From the NCBI RefSeq assembly GCF_000717345.1, contig NZ_JNZA01000021.1, positions 54,902 to 118,901 of the forward strand: a DNA stretch of 64,000 nucleotides, in the 5' to 3' direction. The position numbers and the translations under genes were made by a program. The stretch comes from Streptomyces lydicus. GTDB taxonomy: Bacteria > Actinomycetota > Actinomycetes > Streptomycetales > Streptomycetaceae. Positions 35,819-44,900 of the stretch are shown in pieces; position 1 is the first letter of the stretch; the number at the start of each line of letters is the position of its first letter. The notes beneath the pieces are model-generated. The model saw only the letters and a list, made by a program, of their open reading frames with translations. It ran no database searches and was not told the DNA's origin.

Positions 35819-36762
35819 CTCTCTCCGGCCGTGACGCCTACCGCGACGAGCTGACCACCCTCGCCGCCGAGGACTCCTCCCTCGTCTGCCTGGAGGCGGA
35901 TCTGGGCGGCAAGAACCATCCCTTCCAGACCGCGCACCCCGACCGCTTCTTCAACGTGGGTATCGCCGAGGGCGCCATGGTCGACATGGCAGCGGGACTG
36001 GCCGCCGGTGGTTACAAGCCTTTCGTCAGCACCTTCGCCCCCTTCGCGGCGCTGCGGGCCGCGGAGAGCCTGAAGCTGACGCTGGGCTACCTGAACGCCG
36101 GGGTCACCGTCGTGGCACCGTACGCGGGTGTGTCCGGTGCCTGGTTCGGCACCACCCACCACTGCCTGGAGGACCTCGCGGTACTCCGCAGCGTTCCCGG
36201 CGTGACCATCGCGGCCCCCTTCGGCGAGGCCGAGATGCGTGCGGTGGTCCGGTCCGCGGCGCGCAGTGGCAGGCCGCACTACATCCGCACGGGCCGGAAC
36301 GCCACGTACGAGTCACTCCCCCTGGCCGGCACCGAACTGCCCCTGGTCAACTGGGAGTTCCTGGCGGATTCCGATGACCTCTGCCTGGTGTCGGTGGGCG
36401 AGGAGGGCACCCGCCTGTCGCTGGCCGCCCGCGCCGCCACCGGGGCCTCCCACGCCCACCTGGTCTATCTGGACCACGAGCACCTGACCGAGGCAGCCGC
36501 GGAATTGGCGCGCCGGCACTCCCGGTTCGTCGTCGTCGAGGAACACCGCAGCCAGGGCGGAGTGGCCGAGGCGCTTGCGCTGCTGCTGCCCCGGTGCGAA
36601 GTCACGGCGGTGGGGGCCGGTCAGGGATGGCCCTCGACCGGTGGCGACCACCACGAGGTCATGGCGGCGCTCGGCCTCGATCTGCCCGCCGTGCTGTCCG
36701 CGGTGGCCCGGACGCGCACCGGCGCCTCGGAGCCGGTACCCGCGGGCAGCTTCGCCCGCTGA
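35815..36762 (+). CDS. Transketolase C-terminal subunit
   Basis: 315 residues covering the pyrimidine-binding and C-terminal domains of transketolase. The catalytic Glu lies in RFFNVGIAEGAMVDMAAGLA, and APYAGVSGAWFGTTHH, THHCLEDLAVLRSVPG and VVEEHRSQGGVAEA are also typical. Its ATG overlaps the partner subunit by four bases, so the two are made in equal amounts. It ends the tightly overlapping carrier block; a 57-base gap follows before the next gene. Confidence 0.92.
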   Translation: MTLSGRDAYRDELTTLAAEDSSLVCLEADLGGKNHPFQTAHPDRFFNVGIAEGAMVDMAAGLAAGGYKPFVSTFAPFAALRAAESLKLTLGYLNAGVTVVAPYAGVSGAWFGTTHHCLEDLAVLRSVPGVTIAAPFGEAEMRAVVRSAARSGRPHYIRTGRNATYESLPLAGTELPLVNWEFLADSDDLCLVSVGEEGTRLSLAARAATGASHAHLVYLDHEHLTEAAAELARRHSRFVVVEEHRSQGGVAEALALLLPRCEVTAVGAGQGWPSTGGDHHEVMAALGLDLPAVLSAVARTRTGASEPVPAGSFAR

Positions 36763-36819
36763 CCGTCGCCCGTCTCTCTGCAGTCACCCCGAAAACCCCC
36801 TGAAGACAAGGAAATTCCC

Positions 36820-38082
36820 ATGCATATCCTCATGATCGAATGCAACCCCAACGGCATCGCCGGCATCGCCAACGCCCTGGAGCTCGGGCACGACGTGACC
36901 TTCGTGTCCGCCGACCCCGACTTCTACCTGGGCGCCTCGCCGCTGGCCGAGGCCGCGTTCGCGCACCCCCGGTGCGACGTGATCAAGAGCGCGAAGGTGT
37001 TCTCCATCGACGAGCTGGAGCGGCTCGCCAAGGAGGTGCACGCGGCGAAGCCGGTGCACGGCGTCATGACGTACAGCGAGTACCACACGGTGCACGCGGC
37101 GTCGGTGGCCCGCTCCCTCGGCCTGCCGGGCATGAGCGTCGACGGGGCCCTCAACGCCCGCCACAAGCACCGCACCCGGCTCACCCTGCGGGACACCGAC
37201 GTGCGTCAGCCGCGGTTCGTGCACGTCGCCGAGACCACCTCCGGCGACGCCGTGGAGACCGCGGTCCGTGAGATCGGCTTCCCGTGCGTGATCAAGCCCT
37301 CCGACGGCACCGCGAGCCTGCACGTGCTGCTGCTCCGCGACGAGGAGGAGCTCGCCGCGTACCTCGCGGAGCTGGCGTCGGTCGGCGACTACGGGCGCGG
37401 GGTCACCCGCATCCCGGACATCGTGGTCGAGGAGTTCGTCGAGGGCGAGCTGGTCTCCGTCGAGGCGTGCGTGCTCAAGGGCGGCGAGATCGTCAACCTC
37501 GGCATCACGGACCGCAATCTGAGCGGCTTCCCGTACTTCATCGAGATGGGCCTCACGTATTTCCGCGGCCACCCGCTCCAGGACGAGCTGTTCGCGATGA
37601 ACGAGAAGGTCCTCCAGGGCCTCGGCATCGACTTCGGCTTCATCCACGCCGAGTACATCCTCGCCGCGGACGGCCCGGTGCTGTGCGAGGTCAACGGCCG
37701 GCTCACGGGCGGCATCGTGCCGCAGCTGATGGAGCTCACCAGCGGCGTCAACGCCTACCTGGAGGTGATCCGCCAGGCCCTCGGCGAGCGCCCCCAGCTG
37801 CCGATCCCCGGCGACGTCATCGCCAGCGGCCACTGGTTCGGCTCCCCGGTCGAGGGCGAGCTGGTCTCCATCGGCTTCGACCGGCTCAAGGACGCTCCCG
37901 GCTTCATCGAGGCCCTCGCGTACGCCAAGCCGGGCCGTCAGGTGTCGCGCCTGTCGAAGAGCAACTTCGACTGGCTCGGCCACCTCATCTTCACCGGCAA
38001 GGACCGGGACGAGGCGGCCGGACGCGTCCAGGCGGCCCTGGACGACATCGAGTTCACCCTCTCCGTGCGGGTGGCCCGGTGA
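36820..38082 (+). CDS. ATP-grasp ligase (carboxylate-amine/dipeptide-ligase type)
   Basis: 420-residue ATP-grasp enzyme with an N-terminal pre-ATP fold (MHILMIECNPNGIAGIANAL), FPCVIKPSDGTASLHV as nucleotide loop, VVEEFVEGELVSVEACV and the metal-binding LCEVNGRLTGG. It resembles carnosine-synthase/L-amino-acid-ligase-like proteins that form amide bonds through acyl phosphates. In this cluster it is the best candidate for joining the released diamino acid to another amino acid or to the acid made by the PKS/NRPS. It is preceded by AAGGAAA and coupled to the amidohydrolase gene by a TGATG overlap. Confidence 0.85.
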   Translation: MHILMIECNPNGIAGIANALELGHDVTFVSADPDFYLGASPLAEAAFAHPRCDVIKSAKVFSIDELERLAKEVHAAKPVHGVMTYSEYHTVHAASVARSLGLPGMSVDGALNARHKHRTRLTLRDTDVRQPRFVHVAETTSGDAVETAVREIGFPCVIKPSDGTASLHVLLLRDEEELAAYLAELASVGDYGRGVTRIPDIVVEEFVEGELVSVEACVLKGGEIVNLGITDRNLSGFPYFIEMGLTYFRGHPLQDELFAMNEKVLQGLGIDFGFIHAEYILAADGPVLCEVNGRLTGGIVPQLMELTSGVNAYLEVIRQALGERPQLPIPGDVIASGHWFGSPVEGELVSIGFDRLKDAPGFIEALAYAKPGRQVSRLSKSNFDWLGHLIFTGKDRDEAAGRVQAALDDIEFTLSVRVAR

Positions 38083-39374
38083 TGCGCGTCGCGATTCCGG
38101 AGCTGGACCCGACGGCGGTCTTCGACGTCACCGTCGAGGACGGGCACTTCTCCGGTATCCGCCCGGTCGCCGAGCGGAAAGCCGATGACCTCACGACGCC
38201 CGAGCTGTGGCCGGGCTTCGTCGAGACCCACGCCCACGTGGGGCTGCCCGCCAACTTCGACGACTCGCTGGAAGATGCCCGGATCGTCGCGCTGCAGTAC
38301 CTGTACAGCGGAGTCACGCACGTCGTCGACATGTTCGGATTCCCGCTGGTCAAGGAGGACTGGGAGCAGGGCCGCGCGGAATCGGCGCTGCCCTACCCGG
38401 AGCTGGTGCACTGCGGTTACGCGGTCACCGCGACGACGAATGCCGCCGGCCTCACCGGCCACGGCGTCGAGTTCCCGGCCCCGGTGCACATGATCGGCAC
38501 CGAGACCGATCTGGAACACGCGATACGTTCCAACGTCGAACGGGGCGGCACCTTCCTCAAGGTGATGTTCACGGACGGCACCGAACAGCCGGGCAGCCCG
38601 GTGAAGTTCTCCCGGCTGTCCCGGCGGGTGCTGGAATTCACCGCCCGGATCGCCGCCGAGCGCGGCATCACCGCCGTCATCGACTGCAACACCCTCCAGG
38701 AGACCCGCTGGGCCTACGAGTGCGGCTTCCGCCTCTTCGCCCACACCGTGCGCGATCGGACGCTCGACGCGGCCGACTGGAAGGAGTTCGAAGGGGCCCG
38801 CTTCGTCTCCACCCTGGCCGGCCTGCGGACCATGATCATGACGGGCGAGGAATTCCGGGCTGAGTACGGGCGCGAGGGCTTCGCCGAGACCCAGGACCTC
38901 CGCAACCTGGAGTTCGCCCAGGGCATCGAGAAGCCGTACGGCATCGAGTACGGCTGCCAGGAGACCCGCACGGCAGCGCTGGCCGACATGCGCCGCAACG
39001 CCCTGGCCACCCTGCACGAGGGCACGTTGCTGATCGGTACCGACTCGGGCAACACGGGTGCGTACCACGGCTACTCGTTCCTGAGCGAGCTCGACCTGCT
39101 GCGCGGCGACGACGCCTCGCTGGAGGGACGGCTGCGGCACCAGGCGACGATCGGGGGCCGCCGCTACTTCGACGAAGTGAGCGGCGACACCCGGGGCGTC
39201 CATCCGCTGAGCGTCGGCGCGGCCGCCACCTACAACCTGCATGCTCCGGGCCGGCCGCTGTCCGCCCTCCCGCTGAGCACGGTCGTCCGGGGCGTGCCGA
39301 TCGACCGGCAGGCCGTCGCGCGCACCATCGCCGAGCTGCGTGCCGCCGGGGCGGACCGGAAGGAGGAGTTTTGA
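38082..39374 (+). CDS. Amidohydrolase-superfamily metal-dependent hydrolase
   Basis: 430 residues with the amidohydrolase barrel: the first metal ligands in GFVETHAHVGLP, a likely bridging Lys in GGTFLKVMFTDGT, a later His in RLFAHTVRDRT, and Asp in LIGTDSGNTGAYHG. This is the imidazolonepropionase/prolidase-like branch. Possible roles are trimming of a protecting aminoacyl group after export, a cyclisation or hydrolysis step, or self-protection. Its ATG overlaps the ATP-grasp stop by one base, suggesting linked function with that ligase. No closer assignment is possible from sequence. Confidence 0.8.
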   Translation: MRVAIPELDPTAVFDVTVEDGHFSGIRPVAERKADDLTTPELWPGFVETHAHVGLPANFDDSLEDARIVALQYLYSGVTHVVDMFGFPLVKEDWEQGRAESALPYPELVHCGYAVTATTNAAGLTGHGVEFPAPVHMIGTETDLEHAIRSNVERGGTFLKVMFTDGTEQPGSPVKFSRLSRRVLEFTARIAAERGITAVIDCNTLQETRWAYECGFRLFAHTVRDRTLDAADWKEFEGARFVSTLAGLRTMIMTGEEFRAEYGREGFAETQDLRNLEFAQGIEKPYGIEYGCQETRTAALADMRRNALATLHEGTLLIGTDSGNTGAYHGYSFLSELDLLRGDDASLEGRLRHQATIGGRRYFDEVSGDTRGVHPLSVGAAATYNLHAPGRPLSALPLSTVVRGVPIDRQAVARTIAELRAAGADRKEEF

Positions 39375-40618
39375 TCAAGGACCGTAAGCGCGCACTCGTC
39401 GGCGTGGTCGGGGGCATCCTGCTTGCCAATACGGGGAGTTACATCTGGTTCCCCGTACTCGTCGCCACCCTCGGCGGGTCCGACAGCGGGTTCTGGGCCG
39501 GCCTGGTCATGTGTATGACGTACGTCGGCCGCCTGCTTGCCACCTTCTGCTACGAAGGGATCGCGGCACGCGCCGGTGTCCGTGGGGGCGTATTCCTCGG
39601 TACCGCGCTGGAAGCCGTAGCGCTCGGGCTCATGGGGTTCACCGATGGCGTGTTCGCGTACAGCGTCCTCGCGTTCTTCATCGGCTTCGGCTCAGGGATT
39701 TCCTTCCCGGGGCTGAAGAATGTCCTGGTCTCCTTTCCCGAGGAGGAACGCCCCAAGGCATTCTCCGCGTTCCAGATGGCGGGTCAGGTTGGCCTTTTCG
39801 GTGGCGCATTGCTGGGCGCCGTACTGGCACATGTGGAACTGCGGACCCTGTTTTCGGTGGTGTTCGTGTTCTTCGTCGGATTCTGCCTGATTACCTCGGC
39901 GCTGATTCCCCGAGACGGTTTCCAGCGTGCGCCGGACGTCGCGGGCGAACGCGTTCCGCTGTTCAGCCTGACCGCGTTCAAGGGAATCGACGTAAGCGGC
40001 GCCACCCGCTATTTCCTGCTGTCCGCCGCGTTCTGGTTCCTGTCCCTGGGATTTGTGGTCGGTATCCCGCTGCACATGGCGGAGTATGTGCCGGGGTGGG
40101 CCCCGTCCGCGCCGTTCTGGATCACCGGTCTCAGCATCCTGGTGCTCCAGTACCCGCTGTTCAAGCTGTTCAACAACCGATTCAGCCCGGGGGCGGTCAT
40201 GGCCGTCGGCCTGGCCGGAATGACCGTCGCGTTCGTCTCCTTCGGGGCCGGTCGCACCGCCCCCTGGGTGGTGGTCGGCTGTCTGACGGTGGTGCTCGGA
40301 GAGATTCTCTTCGTACCGTCGTTCGACCTCTGGATTGCCCGCAGAGTTCCCGAGCACCGACTGGCCAAGGCCATGGGCGCGATGCACTTCTTCCGCAGTG
40401 CGGGGAACATGGCCGGCTCCCTGGCCGCGGGGATCCTGTTCGATCTGTCGCGCTCCTCCGGCGTGGCGGGCGGCAACTGGTACGTCGCGGCCCTGCTGGC
40501 GGCGGGCTGTGCACTCATCTGCCTGAGCAGCCGGCGCTCCGGTACGGCCACCGACACTCGGCAGACTGAGGACGCAGAGGCAACGGAGAACAAAGAAACA
40601 GTGAGGGAAAATGTCTGA
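39371..40618 (+). CDS. MFS-family transporter
   Basis: 415 residues with about twelve hydrophobic helices, the inter-helix motif YVGRLLATFCYEGIAARAG after helix 2, and a hydrophilic loop near the centre. It starts at TTG 39371, ten bases after AGGAGGAG and overlapping the amidohydrolase stop. Placed inside the biosynthetic operon, it is the likely exporter, and perhaps the self-resistance determinant, for the product. Direction of transport is inferred. Confidence 0.85.
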   Translation: MIKDRKRALVGVVGGILLANTGSYIWFPVLVATLGGSDSGFWAGLVMCMTYVGRLLATFCYEGIAARAGVRGGVFLGTALEAVALGLMGFTDGVFAYSVLAFFIGFGSGISFPGLKNVLVSFPEEERPKAFSAFQMAGQVGLFGGALLGAVLAHVELRTLFSVVFVFFVGFCLITSALIPRDGFQRAPDVAGERVPLFSLTAFKGIDVSGATRYFLLSAAFWFLSLGFVVGIPLHMAEYVPGWAPSAPFWITGLSILVLQYPLFKLFNNRFSPGAVMAVGLAGMTVAFVSFGAGRTAPWVVVGCLTVVLGEILFVPSFDLWIARRVPEHRLAKAMGAMHFFRSAGNMAGSLAAGILFDLSRSSGVAGGNWYVAALLAAGCALICLSSRRSGTATDTRQTEDAEATENKETVRENV

Positions 40619-41573
40619 TATTTGCGTCATCGGGGGCACCCGGTTCTTCGGGAAGGTCCTGGTGCAACAGCTGTTGGACGACGGGCACCGGGTCACCCTC
40701 GTCAATCGGGGGCAGACCCCCGACCCGTTCGGCAACGCGGTGCGGCGGCTGCGCGCCGATGTCAACGTCCCCGGAGAACTGACCGCCGCGGTGGCGGGGG
40801 AACGGTTCGACGCGGTGGTTCATCAGATGTGCTACACGCCGATCGCCGCCGTGGAGGCGTGCGAGGCGTTCGGCGAACGGGCCGGGAAGTTCGTCATGAC
40901 CAGCACCATCGAGGTGTACAACAAGGACACCTTCCGCTGGCGCTTCCAGGCCCCGCCGTTCAGTGCCCGAGCCCGCGAAGAGGAACTCGACCCGGCGGAC
41001 TACGACTTCGACACCACGCTTCCGTGGTCCGCGCCCGGCTACCTGGACGCCCACTACGGCGAGGGAAAGCGCCAGGCCGAAACCGCGCTGACCCGCTGCG
41101 CGAAGGTGCCGGTGCTGCTGGCCCGGGTCGCCCATGTCCTGGCCGCGGACGGCGACTTCACCGGTCGGCTGCAGTTTCACCTCGACCGCGTCACGGCCGG
41201 GCAGCCGGTCGTCGCCCACACGGCGCCCGGCCGGACGTCGCTGGTACGGGCCGAGGAGGCCGCCGGCTTCCTCGCCTGGGCGGCGCTCTCCGATGCCACC
41301 GGAGCGGTCAACGTCGCCTCGCCGGACACCGCCGATGTCTATGACGTCTGCGCCGCGGTGGAGAGCGCCACCGGGCTCACGGCCGACGTGATCGAGAAGG
41401 AAGACCCCTCCGGCGACCCCGACCTGTCCCCGTTCTCCTGCCCGTCCGACTTCGGTATGGCGAACGACCGGGCGGCGGCCCTCGGTTACCGCTTCACCCC
41501 GATCGCCCAGTGGCTTCCCACCGTCGCCCGTAACGCCGGCCGGACCGGCACCCCCCACTCCAAGGAGCAGTGA
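40611..41573 (+). CDS. Extended-SDR NAD(P)-dependent epimerase/reductase
   Basis: 320 residues. The Rossmann start VIGGTRFFGKVLVQQLLDDG, the strand KFVMTSTIEVYN (catalytic Ser/Thr) and the pair YGEGK (Tyr-x3-Lys) identify an extended short-chain dehydrogenase of the NAD-dependent epimerase family. It could reduce or epimerise a keto or hydroxyl position on the DADH chain or a later intermediate. It overlaps the transporter by eight bases and the next gene by one base, so it is co-translated with the tailoring block. Confidence 0.85.
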   Translation: MSDICVIGGTRFFGKVLVQQLLDDGHRVTLVNRGQTPDPFGNAVRRLRADVNVPGELTAAVAGERFDAVVHQMCYTPIAAVEACEAFGERAGKFVMTSTIEVYNKDTFRWRFQAPPFSARAREEELDPADYDFDTTLPWSAPGYLDAHYGEGKRQAETALTRCAKVPVLLARVAHVLAADGDFTGRLQFHLDRVTAGQPVVAHTAPGRTSLVRAEEAAGFLAWAALSDATGAVNVASPDTADVYDVCAAVESATGLTADVIEKEDPSGDPDLSPFSCPSDFGMANDRAAALGYRFTPIAQWLPTVARNAGRTGTPHSKEQ

Positions 41574-41869
41574 TGTTCGACCTCATTGTCATCGTCCGGG
41601 TCCCCGAGTCCGACGACATCGCACCGGTGGCCGATTCCCTGGCCCGGATGCGGCCGCTGTGTCTCGCCGAGGACGGCTGCGTCAGCTGGGAGGCATACCA
41701 GTCGCAGGACGACGTGGGCCGCTTTGTACTCGTCGAGCGCTGGGCGAGCCGCGCCCACTGGGAGGCGCACGACTCCGGCGATGCCATCCAGAAGATCTAC
41801 GTCCCGGAGATCATGCCGCGCATCGAACGCGAGGTACACCCGAGCAGTCCGGTGAGCGCCGCGCAGTAG
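41573..41869 (+). CDS. ABM-family small monooxygenase
   Basis: 98-residue ferredoxin-like alpha/beta protein of the antibiotic-biosynthesis-monooxygenase family: an LIVIVRVPE strand, EDGCVSWEAYQSQDD, RFVLVERWASRAHWEAHDSG. Such dimers oxidise quinone-like substrates without cofactor or act as small binding or isomerising proteins. ATG 41573 overlaps the SDR stop (TGATG); a GTG one codon earlier is possible. It closes the tailoring operon; a hairpin follows before the PKS. Confidence 0.8.
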   Translation: MFDLIVIVRVPESDDIAPVADSLARMRPLCLAEDGCVSWEAYQSQDDVGRFVLVERWASRAHWEAHDSGDAIQKIYVPEIMPRIEREVHPSSPVSAAQ

Positions 41870-41880
41870 CAGACGACAGG

Positions 41881-41926
41881 GCGACCGGGTGTGGACCGTC
41901 TTCGCCAACGGCTCCACACCCGTCGC
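41881..41926 (+). terminator. Hairpin between tailoring genes and PKS
   Basis: GCGACcGGGTGTGGA pairs with TCCACACCCGTCGC (14 bp, one bulged C), and the loop can add CGT/ACG. It lies 12 bases after the monooxygenase stop and before the PKS start used here. It may end or attenuate transcription. It also argues against the GTG at 41889 as the PKS start. Confidence 0.6.
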
Positions 41927-41966
41927 GGGATCCGCCATTCGGCAAGAGCACTGGGGCGCATCAACG

Positions 41967-44900
41967 ATGGACATTGCTGAGCACGGCATGCGTGATCTCC
42001 CTTCACGCGCGGTCGCGGTCGTCGGAATCGGCTGCCGGTTTCCGCAGGCAGACGGGCCGGGCGCGTTCTGGCGGCTGCTGCGCCGCGGTGGTGACGCGAT
42101 CACCGATCGGCGTGCCGGCCGGGGTCCGGCGCGCGGCGGGTTCCTCGATCGGGTGGACGGGTTCGATCCCGGGTTCTTCGGTATCTCGCAGCGTGAGGCC
42201 GTCGTCATGGACCCGCAGCAGCGGCTGGCCCTCGAACTGGCCTGGGAAGCCCTTGAGGACGCCAGGACCCTGCCGGCCGTCCTCGAGAGCAGCCGGACGG
42301 GCGTGTTCCTCGGGGCGATCGCCGACGACTTCGCGACCCTGCTGCACGGCCTGGGTCCCGACGCGGTGACCGGGCACACGCTGACCGGGTTGCAGCGTGG
42401 TGTGATCGCCAACCGGATCTCCTACGCGCTGGGCCTGAACGGTCCGAGTCTGGTGGTGGACACCGGGCAGTCGTCGTCGCTGGCCGCCGTGCACCTGGCG
42501 TGCGCGAGCCTGCGGGTCGGTGAGTCCGACCTTGCGCTGGCCGGTGGGGTGAACCTGATCCTCGCGCCGGAGAGCACCCTGGCCCTGGAGCGGGCCGGGA
42601 CGCTGTCGGCGGACGGGCGCTGCTTCACCTTCGACGCCCGCGCGAACGGTTACGTCCGGGGCGAGGGCGGCGGGGTCGTCGTCCTCAAGCTGCTGGAAGC
42701 CGCCGTCCGGGACGGCGACCGCATCCATGCCGTCATCCGGGGCAGTGCCCTGAACAACGACGGTGCGACCGAGACGCTGCCGACTCCGGGCCGTGCGTCG
42801 CAGGAGCGGGTGCTCCGCGCCGCCTGTGCCGACGCGGGCGTCGAGCCGGGCACGGTCCGCTACGTCGAGCTGCACGGGTCGGGGACGCGGGTCGGCGACC
42901 CGATCGAGGCCGCCGCACTCGGTGCGACGTTGGGCTCGGCCCGCACGAAGGACGCCCCGCTTCTGGTCGGGTCGGTGAAGACGAACATCGGTCACCTGGA
43001 GGGCGCGGCCGGGATCGCCGGGTTCATCAAGGCCGTCCTGTGCCTCGGCGCACGCGAACTCGTGCCCAGCCTGAACCACTCCGGGCCGGGTGAGCGGATC
43101 CCGCTCGATGCGCTGCAGCTGCGGGTGAACACCGAGACCCGGTCCTGGCCGTCGCCCGAGGAGCCGCTGATTGCCGGCGTCAGCTCGTTCGGGATCGGCG
43201 GCACCAACTGCCACGTCATCCTTTCGGACTGGCACGGCCTCTCGGACTGGCAAGGTGCGCGGCGAGGTGCCGCGCGGGCCGGTGGCGAAGGCGATGCCGG
43301 GGCGCTGCCCTGGGTCCTGTCCGGGCGGGACGCACCTGCGCTGCGCGACCAGGCCGCACGGCTGCGCGCTCATGTGGCGGCGCGGCCGGAACTCGGCGTG
43401 GCCTCGGTGGCCCGGTCGCTGGCCGTCACGCGCACCACGTTCGAACACCGCGCCGTCGTCGTCGCACACGGCCGGGACGGCTTCCTCGCCGAACTGGCGG
43501 CACGGTCGGCCGGGCAGCCGTCGGCGGCCGTGGTCGAGGGCCGTCACGAGGGGCCGCCGGTCCGGCCGGTCTTCGTCTTTCCCGGCCAGGGCTCGCAATG
43601 GGCAGGCATGGCGGCGGAGTTGCTCGAAACCGCCCCGGTCTTCGCCGATCGGATCGGCGCATGCGCCGACGCTCTGCGCCCGTACGTGAACTGGTCGCTG
43701 ACCGATGTCCTGCGCGGTGTCCCCGGTGCGCCGCCGCTGGAGGGCGACGAGGTGATCCAGCCCGCGCTGTGGGCGGTGATGGTGTCGCTGGCCGCGCTGT
43801 GGCGCTCGGTCGGGGTGGAGCCCGCCGCCGTGGTGGCCCACTCGCAGGGCGAGATCGCCGCCGCCACGGCCATGGGCGCCCTCTCCCTCCAGGACGGCGC
43901 GCGGATCGTGGCCCTGCGCAGCCGGGTGCTGAACCGGATCGCGGGCCGCGGCGGGTTGCTGTCGGTGGCACTTCCGGCCGAACAGGTGCGGCGGGACCTC
44001 GTCGCGGTGGCGACCTCGCTGTCGATCGCGGCGGTCAACGGCCCCGCGCACACGGTGGTCGCGGGTCCGGGCGCCGCGCTCGACGCGCTGGCCGCCCACT
44101 ACGGGCAGGAGGTGCGGACCCGCCGGGTTCCGATCGACTACGCCTCGCACAGCGCGGATGTCGAGGAACTACGGGAGGAACTGCTCACCGCCTTCGCCGG
44201 GATCGCCCCGCGCTCCATCGGCGTGCCGTTTCACTCGACCGTCACCGCCGAACCGATCGACACCGCCGAGCTGGACGCCGGGTACTGGTTCCGCAACCTG
44301 CGCGAGCCGGTCCGGTTCGGACCGGCCGTCGAGGGGCTGCTGCTCTCGGGCCACTCGACGTTCCTTGAGGTCAGCCCGCATCCGGTGCTGGCGATGGGGG
44401 TCCGGCAGGCGATCGACGCGTACGGCGGGGACGGCGCCGCGCTGAGCACGCTCCGGCGCGGACACGGGGACCGTCATCGGTTCCTCACGGCGGCGGCCGA
44501 GGCGTTCGTGCACGGCGTCGCGGTGGATTGGGCGGCGCTGCTGCCCGGTTCGGCACCTCTGACCGACCTGCCGACCTACCCGTTCCAGCGCCGCTCCTGC
44601 TGGCCGCCCGGGATGCCCGGGGCCACGGTCACCGAGCAGGCGCCTGACGCCACCCCGGCCCCGGCCCCGGCCGTGGACAGGCGATCGATGCTGGAGCTGG
44701 TGCAGAGCCTCACGGCGGTCGTGCTGGGCGCCGGTTCGGCCGGCGACGTCCGGCCCGGCCGGACGTTCCGGGAGATGGGTCTCGACTCGGCCATGACGCT
44801 CGAACTGCGCGAACGGCTGTCGGTCGCGACGGGGCTGAATCTGGCGAGCACCCTCCTGTACGACCATCCGGGCCCGGCCGCGCTGGCCGCCGCGATCGGT

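Noticed and set aside
29061..36762. Primary lysine or arginine biosynthesis through LysW
   Set aside because: There is no homocitrate/aminoadipate or ornithine branch, LysJ is replaced by a DegT enzyme, and a transketolase pair and PKS/NRPS adjoin, so a secondary-metabolite carrier pathway fits better.
41889..41966. GTG at 41889 as the PKS start
   Set aside because: It falls inside a strong hairpin and adds 26 residues with no docking-domain character. ATG 41967 starts just before the KSQ domain.
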